In this document: positions 51,723 through 60,200 of the stretch, piece by piece
Layout: every line of letters begins with the position of its first letter
How positions within the stretch are numbered: the stretch's first letter is position 1
NCBI GenBank assembly: GCA_028284445.1
Contig: JANQRS010000001.1
Location: 1 to 64,000 of the forward strand
Direction of reading: 5' to 3'
DNA: 64,000 nt
Source: Calditrichia bacterium
GTDB taxonomy: Bacteria > Calditrichota > Calditrichia > RBG-13-44-9 > J075
The notes under the pieces: model-generated
Seen by the model: the letters and a program-made list of their open reading frames with translations, nothing else
Databases searched by the model: none
Told to the model about the DNA's origin: nothing
Program-made: the position numbers and the translations under genes

Positions 51723-52850
51723 TTATTGATAGACAATATCAAAGGTCAAACTGACTGCAATGCCTTCATTTGGCCGAACCTTCAAATTATCCACCTTATA
51801 AACAATAGAGATTTTTTCCTCCCCGCTCATTCCTTCCTCTTTCGCACGGACCGTAAAGAGCACCGTCTTACCGGCAAAAAGGATGATATCGCCCGGCGTT
51901 TCGATATTGTCCTGGTCAGCTAATCGTCGTAAGTGAAAATCCTGCTGCGAGTTATTGCGAATTTGCAAATAAGCACGATCGCGTTTCTTCAACAACAGCG
52001 GTCCTTCAGGCAATTCCAGGGACTTCTCAAATAACGGTTTGAGGAAGCGTTCTTCACCAATCAACATCTCCCCAGTATATACAACCGTTCGCCGATCAAA
52101 AAGCGCTTCCTTAATCGCTGCCTCGCTCCGCTCCTTGGCAAATACCAGCGTAAAAGGCCTATGATCACCCTGGCGAATCAGGTATTCCTGATGGATCGGC
52201 TGATGTACATCGGAATTACTCAGCATTGTCAGCTTCTTATCCAGGCACCATTGGTGAACTTCCGGATAATATTCCCGCGCATTTGCCACCTCAATACCAT
52301 GAAACCAACCTTTTTCCATAATTTCATCATGTTCAGCATACCACTTGGCGACGCCGTCTGCCTGCTGACCACGCCAGCCGGGATGATTCCAGAAAATGAA
52401 TGCCCCTTGATCAGCTGCTGCCTTGAAGGCGTCCCTCCATTCATCCACCGCCAGTTTTTCCACACTACTAAGAAAAACGGCATTGAAATGTCCGGGAGGC
52501 ATTGCGCGCGTAATTTCACCACCGCGAATCACGATGATCTTTAAAGCCTCACCGTGAGGATGAGCAATTTCATGGGATCGATCATGGCCGGTTTTGATAT
52601 CGTGCTTATGGGGCAGATACTCGAGATGATCGGTAATGGCCAGCGCATCCAGGCCCTCACGCCAGGCTTCTTCCGCGCGCACCGTTGGCCAGACTTCCCC
52701 ATCAGAAAAAACGGTGTGGGTATGGAAGTCGCACTTCAGGGTTTGATACCCGAGAATGTCCGGAAAATTAATGTCTTCGCGAACGCGAATTTGGCCAAAA
52801 AGATTGCCAATCAGTAAACTCGTTAAACAAATTGTTGTTATCAGCTTCAT
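51723..52850 (-). CDS. Secreted PHP-domain phosphoesterase (Sb-PDE-like)
   Basis: Exported protein of 375 residues. A signal peptide (about 1-20, ending LFGQ) is followed by a PHP domain with metal-binding motifs DFHTHTVFSDG (near residue 40), ITDHLEY, NHPGW and SNSDVHQP. The C-terminal part (about 280-375) is a beta-sandwich-like extension, as in the Sb-PDE phosphodiesterases that cleave organophosphate diesters. The substrate here is unknown. The start at 52850 is preferred because the signal peptide begins there and GGGGG lies upstream. Confidence 0.8.
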   Translation of the reverse strand: MKLITTICLTSLLIGNLFGQIRVREDINFPDILGYQTLKCDFHTHTVFSDGEVWPTVRAEEAWREGLDALAITDHLEYLPHKHDIKTGHDRSHEIAHPHGEALKIIVIRGGEITRAMPPGHFNAVFLSSVEKLAVDEWRDAFKAAADQGAFIFWNHPGWRGQQADGVAKWYAEHDEIMEKGWFHGIEVANAREYYPEVHQWCLDKKLTMLSNSDVHQPIHQEYLIRQGDHRPFTLVFAKERSEAAIKEALFDRRTVVYTGEMLIGEERFLKPLFEKSLELPEGPLLLKKRDRAYLQIRNNSQQDFHLRRLADQDNIETPGDIILFAGKTVLFTVRAKEEGMSGEEKISIVYKVDNLKVRPNEGIAVSLTFDIVYQ

Positions 52851-52899
52851 ACTACCCCCAATGAATAGACATGGCTTATGAACAAACGAGCCCATCGCA

Positions 52900-52910
52900 G
52901 GATGGCATCC
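52900..52910. repeat. GGATGGCATCC short repeat
   Basis: Third location of the intergenic 11-mer, followed by CTCTA. It lies between the divergent phosphoesterase and cyclase genes. Confidence 0.65.
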
Positions 52911-53092
52911 CTCTAACTCAATCTATCAAAATATCCGCAGCTAGACCAATTACGACAATCTCCCTCGATTTGCACTGGTCTTCATCTTTCCGTAGAATTG
53001 ATCAGAACGTGTTTGCTTTAAAAGCTTACCACATATTGCCCAAAATGGCTATAGCAATTTGGTTACAGACCGCCAAAAAGGAGGATACGACC

Positions 53093-53896
53093 ATGAAAAA
53101 AACCTTATTGATTGTCAGTGCCCTGATATGCTTCGGATGCCAGCAGGCGGCCGACCAGCCAGCATTTCCCGATGGCACATGGCTGGATCTATCCTATGAT
53201 TATTCTTCTGAAACTATTTATTGGCCAACGTCCGAGCCATTTCGCTTCGACACAGTTTTTGCCGGACATACGGAAGCGGGGTTCTATTACACGGCCTATC
53301 AATTTTGCAGTGCGGAACATGGTGGCACCCATATGGACGCGCCGATTCACTTTTCTGAGGGTAAAAAAAGCGTCGATCAATTGCCAATCGAGCAGCTCGT
53401 CGGACCGGCAGTCGTTATAGATGTATCTACCCGGGCTTTAAGAAATCCGGATTATCTGGTCTCTGTGGACGACATCCGTCTGTGGGAAAGCAGCCACGGT
53501 AAATTGGCAGATGGACAAATTGTACTGCTGAAAACCGGCTACGGACAATTTTGGCCAGATGCGGAGAAATATATGGGCACCGCAGAGCGCGGTCCAGAGG
53601 CGGTTGCCAAATTACATTTTCCAGGCTTGGCCCCGGCAGCAGCAACGTGGCTGGTTGAAAATCGGAATATTAGAATGATCGGCCTGGATACACCCAGCAT
53701 CGATTATGGGCAATCAACACTCTACGAAAGTCATCAAATTCTCTTCGAAGCCAATATTTCAGCATTAGAAAATGTTGCAAATCTCGACAAACTTCCTCTG
53801 CAGGGCGCTTACGTAATTGCTTTGCCAATGAAAATTAAAGATGGTAGCGGTGGCCCTGTGCGGATTGCTGCCTGGATACCGCCCGGGAACGAATAA
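53093..53896 (+). CDS. Cyclase/kynurenine-formamidase-like lipoprotein
   Basis: Exported lipoprotein of 267 residues with lipobox CFGC (Cys near residue 16). The metal-binding HGGTHMDAPIHF motif (near residue 82) identifies the cyclase family that includes kynurenine formamidase. LLKTGYG and GLDTPSIDYG are further family marks. A lipoprotein version acting outside the cytoplasm is unusual, since characterised members are cytosolic. The start at 53093 has AAAGGAGG; the reading frame extends upstream to 52871 without homology. Confidence 0.85.
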   Translation: MKKTLLIVSALICFGCQQAADQPAFPDGTWLDLSYDYSSETIYWPTSEPFRFDTVFAGHTEAGFYYTAYQFCSAEHGGTHMDAPIHFSEGKKSVDQLPIEQLVGPAVVIDVSTRALRNPDYLVSVDDIRLWESSHGKLADGQIVLLKTGYGQFWPDAEKYMGTAERGPEAVAKLHFPGLAPAAATWLVENRNIRMIGLDTPSIDYGQSTLYESHQILFEANISALENVANLDKLPLQGAYVIALPMKIKDGSGGPVRIAAWIPPGNE

Positions 53897-53971
53897 CCCA
53901 AAATCCCACTCACCGTCTATGTTCTCAGACGTATAAGGGGGATCTCTTTGCCATCATAGCTCTTTGCGAGA

Positions 53972-55465
53972 TCAGACTACCGGAACCTCCACGAATGCAT
54001 CGTCTTGAATCTCACTTGCAAGTATTTCAATTGACTGCAACAAAAGATCTAAATCCTCGACCCGGGTTCGGTGATTACACATCGCTGCCCGAATCACATA
54101 GCGCTCCTCAATCTCTGTGCCCGATGGAACAGCAATGCCCTGCTCTTGCAATCGCAAAAGAATTTCCGTGTTTAGACGATCCAGCTGTTGCTCAGAGTAT
54201 CCCGGTATGACGTAGCGGAAGCAGACGATGTTCAGAGATTGCGGCGCCATCATTTCCATATGCGAATGCGCCTCAATTTTGGAAGTCAAATAGAGCGCCT
54301 GATCAATGTTCTGCTGAATCAGACGGGCATACTTACGCAATCCATATTCCTTGATCGACATCCACGCTTTTAATGCCTTGAAACCACGGGATAGTTGAAT
54401 ACCAAAATCAGAAAACCAATTCTCGCCGCCACTGGGACCGCGGTCATTATGCGTTAAGTAGGCAGGTGTGAGTGTAAAAGCCTCACGATGTAATTCCTGA
54501 TCGCGGACAAGCACACAACCAATTTCATATGGCAGATACATCCATTTGTGCAGATCAAAAGCCACGGAATCGGCGCGCTCCATACCGCTTAAGCGCGGGG
54601 ATTGTGTCGGCAGCAATGCTGCCAGGGCGCCAAATGCCCCATCCACGTGAAACCAGATATTTTCCCGCTTGCAAATATCAGCCAATCCATTCAAATCGTC
54701 TATGGCGCCGGTGTTCACAGTACCGGCATTTCCAACAACACACATCGGAATAAACCCGCGTTGCTTATCACTGGCAATGGACATGTCCAGGGCTTCAAGG
54801 TCTATCTGCAAATTGCTGTTAACAGGAATCTTCCGCAGGGACACGCTTCCCAATCCGAGAAGTTCCATGGCTTTTTGAATCGAACTATGGGTTTCAAAAG
54901 AGGCATAAGCGGTAAGAATCGGACGAGCACCCTGTAGACCATCCCGACGCATATCATAATTCACTGCGCTATTCCTGGCCACGGTCAGTCCAACTAAATT
55001 GGCCATAGAACATCCACTCACGAGCAAACCGCTTGCCGATGTCGGATAACCTAGCATTTCTTTACACCAGTCGATGACCTGCTGCTCGACATAGTTGGCC
55101 ACATGCTCTCCGCCGCCGGTATTTGGATTCAGCATCGCAGCCAACATCTCCGCCAGGGCACCGGAAACGGTGCCGGTACCGATCACCCAACCCCAAAAAC
55201 GCGGGTGTAAATTTCCCATCGGGAAAGGCATAATGAGATCACGAAATTCCTGATAAACGTCTTCCTGGGTTTGCGGATCAAGCGGGGCCGGCTCCTTGAA
55301 TTTGGCCTTAACCTCATCCGGAATCGGCCGCCACACCTTCTCCTTGCGAATATTGGCCAGATAATCAAACATATCGGCTACCATCTGCTGGCCAAGTTCG
55401 GTTTGAGCCGCCCAATCCTGGGGATCGAGGGTTTCATTACCGGGACGAGAAAACAATTCTGACAT
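53972..55465 (-). CDS. PLP-dependent decarboxylase (aromatic-amino-acid/group II type)
   Basis: Cytoplasmic enzyme of 497 residues of the group II decarboxylases (aromatic-L-amino-acid, tyrosine and related decarboxylases). Signatures: HPRFWGWV near the N-terminus, GGGEHVANYVEQQVIDW, HVDGAFGA, and the PLP lysine in FDLHKWMY near residue 307. It is close in size to plant/animal AADC (about 480-500). The substrate cannot be chosen. It has a divergent upstream region with hairpins (55561-55583 and 55644-55718). Confidence 0.88.
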   Translation of the reverse strand: MSELFSRPGNETLDPQDWAAQTELGQQMVADMFDYLANIRKEKVWRPIPDEVKAKFKEPAPLDPQTQEDVYQEFRDLIMPFPMGNLHPRFWGWVIGTGTVSGALAEMLAAMLNPNTGGGEHVANYVEQQVIDWCKEMLGYPTSASGLLVSGCSMANLVGLTVARNSAVNYDMRRDGLQGARPILTAYASFETHSSIQKAMELLGLGSVSLRKIPVNSNLQIDLEALDMSIASDKQRGFIPMCVVGNAGTVNTGAIDDLNGLADICKRENIWFHVDGAFGALAALLPTQSPRLSGMERADSVAFDLHKWMYLPYEIGCVLVRDQELHREAFTLTPAYLTHNDRGPSGGENWFSDFGIQLSRGFKALKAWMSIKEYGLRKYARLIQQNIDQALYLTSKIEAHSHMEMMAPQSLNIVCFRYVIPGYSEQQLDRLNTEILLRLQEQGIAVPSGTEIEERYVIRAAMCNHRTRVEDLDLLLQSIEILASEIQDDAFVEVPVV

Positions 55466-55560
55466 AATTACAACCTCCTACATCAACCAAAATCTTTTTC
55501 GATACTTCTAAACATACGTGATTGCCAGTGTTTATTCTACTATCAGAACCGATAGTTTTC

Positions 55561-55583
55561 GCGGAAAATCCCCCGTTTTCCGC
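55561..55583. repeat. Hairpin GCGGAAAA-N7-TTTTCCGC upstream of the decarboxylase
   Basis: Perfect 8-bp inverted repeat, 96 bases upstream of the decarboxylase start, so on the minus strand it falls within the promoter/leader. Function unknown. Confidence 0.65.
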
Positions 55584-55643
55584 ATATTTTCAATAGGACA
55601 ATCGAGCTCTTGAAGTGACTAATATGGAGTAAACCTGTCTAAG

Positions 55644-55718
55644 AATACGGACCTCGCCGTAGCGAGTTGCCACCGTATTTATTTGCGGAATACAGCAGAA
55701 ACCGGTAACATCTGCTGT
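55644..55718 (+). promoter_or_regulatory. Two-hairpin leader element upstream of a small membrane protein
   Basis: Hairpin 1 has outer stem AATACGG/CCGTATT (55644-55650, 55673-55679) and inner stem CTCGC/GCGAG (55653-55657, 55662-55666). Hairpin 2 is ACAGCAGA/TCTGCTGT (55692-55699, 55711-55718). The two lie 45 bases before the ATG at 55763. No known riboswitch pattern was recognised. Confidence 0.45.
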
Positions 55719-55762
55719 AATACCTAACCCCAAAATGTATTACTGTGACTGGAGGAGTCATT

Positions 55763-56008
55763 ATGGAACAATTAATTATTAGCTTGTTGAGTGGTGCAGC
55801 TGGTGGAAATATTGCTGGTGCATTGATGAAAGACAAGAGCCTCGGCACCTTGTGGAATAGCGTTGTTGGTATTCTCGGTGGCGGATTGGGCAGCACGGTT
55901 TTAAGTGCGATCGGCCTGCTCGCGGACTCAGGCATCGTTGGCAATATTGCTTCATCCGGCGTTGGCGGCGGCATCTTGCTGTTTATCGTCAGCCTGTTCA
56001 AGAAGTGA
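55763..56008 (+). CDS. Small Gly-rich membrane protein
   Basis: Protein of 81 residues, Gly- and Ala-rich, with two hydrophobic segments (SLLSGAAGGNIAGALM and the C-terminal VGGGILLFIVSLF) and a basic end. It resembles small holin-like or YmgE-type membrane proteins but cannot be placed. The ATG follows GGAGGAG, a very strong ribosome binding site. The structured leader upstream suggests regulated expression. Confidence 0.75.
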   Translation: MEQLIISLLSGAAGGNIAGALMKDKSLGTLWNSVVGILGGGLGSTVLSAIGLLADSGIVGNIASSGVGGGILLFIVSLFKK

Positions 56009-56061
56009 TGAAATGCATTACCTGTCTATCCAAAGGCGCAACCTCGTTGCGCCTTTGGCAT

Positions 56062-57240
56062 TTAGCGGCGTCTTAGCCACTTTGTTGGATCAACCGGTTT
56101 GTTCTTTGCATAAATTTCAAAATGCAAGCGAGCGCCGTCGAGCGACCCCGATTCACCAACCGTGCCAATGATATCACCTGCCTTGACAGCCTGATACTTC
56201 TGCACCAGCACTTCGCCAAGATGAGCGTAAACCGTGTAATAGTCGTTATTGTGGTCAATAATTAAGGTATTCCCAAAACCACTCATATAGGTAATCAGGC
56301 TTGCAACGCCCGGAAACACGCACTTCACGGTGCTGCCCTTGGTGGCAGCAATGTCAATTCCGTTGTTTACCAGGGTCGTTTTCAACTCCGGATTCTTATA
56401 TTTTCCGAATTTGCCAACCATTCTTCCACGAACCGGCCAATTCAGTTTTCCTCTTTGACCGGCAAAATTGCCGGTGACGCGATCCCAATCGATTTGAACC
56501 GGTAATTGTCCACCACTACCTTCCCGAAGATCGGTCAAACCGCCAATCAGGTTTTGCAATTTGGCAAAACTTCGTCGTTTTTCGGCCAGGGCTGCTGTCA
56601 GTAGCGAGCGGTCCCGGGAGATTTTATCAACCACATTCTGCCGGGCATCGCGTTTGGCAACTAAAGCGCTTTGTTCGGTACGCTTTTCTTTAGCAAGGGT
56701 GCGTTGTTTGGTCAACTCGGAGGAATGCCTACTCTGTAATTTGCTGAGGCGTTTTTCAGTTTTACTAAGGCGTTTATATAGGCGTTGTAATCCATTGGAA
56801 ACACTTTGAAAATAGCGGTAGCGGACTAGGGCTTGATTGAAGTTCTCTGAACCCAGCATCCATTCAAATTGACTGCCGCGTTCCTGTTTCCACATAAATA
56901 TAACCTGGCGCTTGAAGATCTTCTTTAGCGCGTCCAGGCTTAAGTTCAGGGAATCGATACTTTTGTTGATACCCCGTAGCTGCCGATTCTTGCCGTTGAT
57001 CTGCTTTTCCAGAACTCGTAGGGCCTTCTTCTGCAACGTCGTCTGCTGATCAAGATTCTCCAGCTGATTTAACTCCGACCTCAACTCGGTGTCCGACACC
57101 GAAAGCTGACGTTGAAGAGAAGACATCTCTTCACGAATTTCTTCAAGTTCCCGCTGATTCTTTTTGTCGTCCTGACGGGCGCTAAGTAGCATAGAACAAC
57201 AAAGAATGCTCAGGATGAAGATTTTAGTCAGACCGGACAA
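56062..57240 (-). CDS. envC: EnvC-like murein hydrolase activator (degenerate M23)
   Basis: Secreted protein of 392 residues. A signal peptide (about 1-21) is followed by long coiled coils (about 25-245) and a C-terminal M23/LytM domain (about 275-390). The first metal ligand position is NNGIDI rather than HxGxD, and the later site reads ARLHFEI rather than HLHFE, so the fold probably lacks zinc hydrolase activity. This agrees with EnvC-type activators, which switch on amidases at the division site through the coiled coil. FtsX-class permeases occur in the window but not beside it. Confidence 0.85.
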   Translation of the reverse strand: MSGLTKIFILSILCCSMLLSARQDDKKNQRELEEIREEMSSLQRQLSVSDTELRSELNQLENLDQQTTLQKKALRVLEKQINGKNRQLRGINKSIDSLNLSLDALKKIFKRQVIFMWKQERGSQFEWMLGSENFNQALVRYRYFQSVSNGLQRLYKRLSKTEKRLSKLQSRHSSELTKQRTLAKEKRTEQSALVAKRDARQNVVDKISRDRSLLTAALAEKRRSFAKLQNLIGGLTDLREGSGGQLPVQIDWDRVTGNFAGQRGKLNWPVRGRMVGKFGKYKNPELKTTLVNNGIDIAATKGSTVKCVFPGVASLITYMSGFGNTLIIDHNNDYYTVYAHLGEVLVQKYQAVKAGDIIGTVGESGSLDGARLHFEIYAKNKPVDPTKWLRRR

Positions 57241-57253
57241 GTTGTTTTCCTTA

Positions 57254-57267
57254 TGCTTGATGCTTCA
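57254..57267. repeat. Short heptamer remnant TGCTTGATGCTTCA
   Basis: Two copies related to the TGCTTGA unit of the array at 1-90. This supports a recurring heptamer element in the genome. Confidence 0.6.
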
Positions 57268-57409
57268 ATCTAGCCACAGAGTTCACATAGAAAAATAGAA
57301 ATTGCTGTTTCGCATACTTTGCAAGCTTTTAAATGCCAGTGAATATGACAGTTTGTTAACTGTTTTCAAAGCTATTGCTTTCCCAATCAAGGTATTTGAT
57401 CCAAATCAT

Positions 57410-58222
57410 TCATCCTCGAAAACCAACCCCGATAACATGTGTCGATCCCAACTCGAAATGATGCTGCATGCCGTAGCCAAATTCGAGGTTCTTTGCTGTA
57501 AATTGAACACCGGCAGACGGCATCGATCCAATGCTGTTGAATCCGCTTTGTAAATTCAGGCTGCGAAAAATCTGGTACTCAATTCCAAAAGCCAACTCCA
57601 AGGGAAAGTAGCTGTCTTTTCTAAGCACGCCGTGCAATTGAATATTGTCGGCACCTTGATATTCAACAGCAAGTTGAATTCTCTGCGGCAGCTCTTCCTG
57701 ATTGCCGGCCAACCTCGGCTGATTAATATTATTGATAACCGCAGCAAATCGTACACTATTTGATAAATGATACACGCAACCAACATCCAGCCCAAATGTG
57801 TTCAGGTCATCGTACCCGGACGCTGAAATCCAATAGGCATTGACAGACGCTCCGACTGCAAATCTGCTTCCCGGCAATTGGAACGCAGCATTTACAGTCC
57901 CCTTCCCTTCATTATATATAGTACCGCTCTGAAAGTTCTCAACTGCCACTGCAAAAGCCGTCCGTGCCTGTTTCAAAACTAGCATACCCCCACCGTAGCC
58001 AAATTCTTTCATGCTGAAGGGACGATAGCCATATAGACTGCCATAGAATTTTCCGGTATTGATTGAAAGGGCTGGGTTTAGCAGAAAGGCATCAGCTGCG
58101 AGAGACGAGGCAAGATAGCTATTGTTCAATGCCGCACTGCGAGTGCTGTGCGCCTGAAAATCGAATGCTGCATACAAAGGGAGGCAAACTAATAAAAAAA
58201 TGGCCACTGGCCGGCAAAACAT
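57410..58222 (-). CDS. PorV/PorQ-like outer-membrane protein
   Basis: Secreted barrel-type protein of 270 residues with a signal peptide (about 1-18) and a repetitive pattern of strands ending in Phe/Tyr (for example GSLYGYRPFSMKEFGYGGG, VGASVNAYWISASGYDDLNT). It resembles the PorV/PorQ family linked to type IX secretion, but the T9SS core is not in the window. The start overlaps the ParA-like gene end (58222), so the two may be co-transcribed. Confidence 0.75.
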   Translation of the reverse strand: MFCRPVAIFLLVCLPLYAAFDFQAHSTRSAALNNSYLASSLAADAFLLNPALSINTGKFYGSLYGYRPFSMKEFGYGGGMLVLKQARTAFAVAVENFQSGTIYNEGKGTVNAAFQLPGSRFAVGASVNAYWISASGYDDLNTFGLDVGCVYHLSNSVRFAAVINNINQPRLAGNQEELPQRIQLAVEYQGADNIQLHGVLRKDSYFPLELAFGIEYQIFRSLNLQSGFNSIGSMPSAGVQFTAKNLEFGYGMQHHFELGSTHVIGVGFRG

Positions 58223-59211
58223 CAGGTCTCTCCCAGGTTAGAAAAGTTACGATAGGGATAGAGACGTTCAAGAATCTTATTGCGCTCAATAATGATCGCT
58301 TCGCGCAATACCGGTTCATTATCGAGGTAGTCCAGGCGGTTGCGATTGTAGCTACTTAGATTGTTTTGAGCAAATTTGAGAATTTCGTGCTGTTGCTTTT
58401 CCGGCAGCTGCTGGAAGTGGCGGTCATAGAAACTGCGTTTCGCCTGAAATTTCTCATGATCACGCATGAACTCTTCCACAAAGTTCTGGTAGTCGAAGGC
58501 CCCGATGGACTGCGGGTCATATTCAAAAATACTTTTGCCGACCGAAGACGCTTCTTTCAAGGTAACCGTATTCCGGATATAGGCATTATAGAGCTTCTGC
58601 GGAAAGTTCTTGCGAAGCACATCTCGCACATCCTGCGAATGACGGGTGCGAAAATCACACATGGTCATTAAAACCCCTTTGAATGAGAGGGTGCGGTTAA
58701 GCTTGCTGCGTACCATCAGAAATGTCTCGTAGAGCGGCTTCACCGCTTTCATGGGGAAAAATTCCGGAGACACCACCAGCAAAAACTCAGTGCTGGCAGC
58801 CAGGGAGTTGATTGACAAAATCCCGAGGTTCGGCGGACAGTCAATCAGAATGAAGTCATAGTTATTTTGAACCGGGGCAAGGGTATCTCGCAAGAGATAT
58901 TCGCGGGACAGAGACTTATATAATGAATACTCAACGGAAGTCAACTCAATGTTGTTGGGAATAATATGTAAATGCTCATCCCGCTTGAGTACAACGGAAT
59001 TGAATGGTTCTTTTTCAAGAAACAGGTGCATGACAGTTTTATCAAGGGCATCGCTGTCATATCCAAAATGCTGTGTCAGGTTCCCCTGCGGGTCCATATC
59101 GACTGCCAAAACCCGGTAACCCTGGAGCGCCAGGTAACTGGCGGTATTCACGGTGGTCGTCGTTTTACCACATCCGCCTTTTTGAATGATAAAGGAACAA
59201 ATCTGTGCCAT
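58222..59211 (-). CDS. ParA/Soj family ATPase (no adjacent parB)
   Basis: ATPase of 329 residues. The deviant Walker A QKGGCGKTTTT (about 10-20) and VDMDPQGNLTQ (near 38) match ParA, and the LIDCPPNLG segment near residue 118 is Walker B. The C-terminal third (about 220-329) is longer than in typical Soj proteins and highly charged. ParA usually pairs with ParB in chromosome segregation, but here the neighbours are an outer-membrane gene and rpmH. A role in positioning a cellular cargo is equally possible. Confidence 0.8.
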   Translation of the reverse strand: MAQICSFIIQKGGCGKTTTTVNTASYLALQGYRVLAVDMDPQGNLTQHFGYDSDALDKTVMHLFLEKEPFNSVVLKRDEHLHIIPNNIELTSVEYSLYKSLSREYLLRDTLAPVQNNYDFILIDCPPNLGILSINSLAASTEFLLVVSPEFFPMKAVKPLYETFLMVRSKLNRTLSFKGVLMTMCDFRTRHSQDVRDVLRKNFPQKLYNAYIRNTVTLKEASSVGKSIFEYDPQSIGAFDYQNFVEEFMRDHEKFQAKRSFYDRHFQQLPEKQQHEILKFAQNNLSSYNRNRLDYLDNEPVLREAIIIERNKILERLYPYRNFSNLGET

Positions 59212-59503
59212 TTTTTCCTCGCTTCGACGCCGTAGTAGACATCGGCGTACCGTCTGCTTCTAATATAATGATGCAGGAATGGGCCAAATTCCATATGCGA
59301 ACTTCAAAATTTACGAATTTAGTTGATCAATGATAGGCCACATAGTCACTGCTACCTCTCCGACTTAATAATATGCTGTTTTGGAAAGTAATGCAACGAA
59401 TGAGCGAACAAATTCACGAACTTATAATAACAATTGACATGATTGAAAATATTTGTTTTATTTATCAGCTTGTAGTGTACTTTTTTAGCGGAGGAAAAAA
59501 CAA
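59212..59503. other. Divergent intergenic region between parA-like gene and rpmH
   Basis: AT-rich region of 292 bases with the rpmH promoter. No run of DnaA boxes (TTATNCACA) was seen, so an origin is not supported here, although rpmH often lies near oriC in other bacteria. Confidence 0.6.
59434..59462 (+). promoter_or_regulatory. Candidate sigma-70 promoter for rpmH
   Basis: A perfect -35 box TTGACA (59434-59439) is followed 17 bases later by TTTATT (59457-59462) as a weak -10. The rpmH start is 42 bases downstream, with GGAGG at 59490-59494 region as ribosome binding site. Confidence 0.6.
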
Positions 59504-59644
59504 ATGAAAAGAACATATCAACCACACAATCGTAAACGTAAGAACAAGCACGGATTCCGGGAGCGGATGTCCTCCAAAAGCGGACGCAAAATCATCGCCC
59601 GTCGTCGTGCCAAAGGCCGTAAAAGACTATCGGTAAGTGGTTAA
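59504..59644 (+). CDS. rpmH: 50S ribosomal protein L34
   Basis: Very basic protein of 46 residues, starting [20 protein letters not shown] with a [11 protein letters not shown] middle and RRAKGRK end, the typical L34 sequence. A GGAGG ribosome binding site lies upstream. The last eight bases overlap the GTG start of rnpA, as in many bacteria. Confidence 0.97.
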   Translation: MKRTYQPHNRKRKNKHGFRERMSSKSGRKIIARRRAKGRKRLSVSG

Positions 59645-59975
59645 CCTGTGCGAGTCCCGGCGGACGCTGCCGCGGGAAGAGATGTTGAAGCGAGCGGGTG
59701 ATATCCGTCGGATTTTGGAAACCGGCCAAAAGCGAATCGGGAAGAATATCAACATATTTGCTCTCGATTCGCATCACCCCCGATTTGCAGTGTTGATTCC
59801 GAAGAGAATTGGCAATGCCGTTCGGCGCAATCATATGAAGCGGCTGGCTCGTGAGATTTTCCGGCAAAACCGGCATCTGTTTCGCAAACAAGATGTCATC
59901 TTCTTTGTCAAGAAATTTAATAGGGATTACCGGATACTCGAAAAAGAGATCGAACACCTGGCAAAACAACAATGA
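59637..59975 (+). CDS. rnpA: Ribonuclease P protein component
   Basis: Protein subunit of RNase P, 112 residues, assisting the RNA subunit in tRNA 5' maturation. The RNR-type motif [20 protein letters not shown] (near residue 50-70) is the RNA-binding signature. The start is GTG at 59637 overlapping rpmH; an internal ATG at 59682 would remove about 15 residues. The end overlaps the yidD start by 4 bases. Confidence 0.93.
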   Translation: MVNLCESRRTLPREEMLKRAGDIRRILETGQKRIGKNINIFALDSHHPRFAVLIPKRIGNAVRRNHMKRLAREIFRQNRHLFRKQDVIFFVKKFNRDYRILEKEIEHLAKQQ

Positions 59976-60199
59976 AATTTCTTGTTGTCGGTATCATAAA
60001 ATTTTATCGCTTTGCGATTTCACCACTCTTTCCTCCCTCCTGCAGGTTTCAACCAACATGTTCTAAATATGCCATGGAAGCCATTGAGCGCTTCGGTGTA
60101 TTAAAAGGCGGATGGATGGCTATTAAACGAATCGGAAAATGTCATCCATATCATCCGGGCGGATACGATCCGGTCCCGATGAATTCAAAAAAGGAATAA
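59972..60199 (+). CDS. yidD: Membrane protein insertion efficiency factor YidD
   Basis: Protein of 75 residues with the conserved [20 protein letters not shown] segment and [22 protein letters not shown] end. It attaches to the inner membrane by an amphipathic N-terminus and assists YidC. The order rpmH-rnpA-yidD-yidC-mnmE is highly conserved in bacteria. Confidence 0.96.
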   Translation: MKFLVVGIIKFYRFAISPLFPPSCRFQPTCSKYAMEAIERFGVLKGGWMAIKRIGKCHPYHPGGYDPVPMNSKKE

Positions 60200-60200
60200 C

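Noticed and set aside
52871..53092. N-terminal extension of the cyclase-like gene
   Set aside because: The lipoprotein signal and strong ribosome binding site are at 53093; the extension contains the GGATGGCATCC repeat and has no homology.
59212..59503. Chromosome origin next to rpmH
   Set aside because: No cluster of DnaA boxes and no dnaA or dnaN gene in the window.
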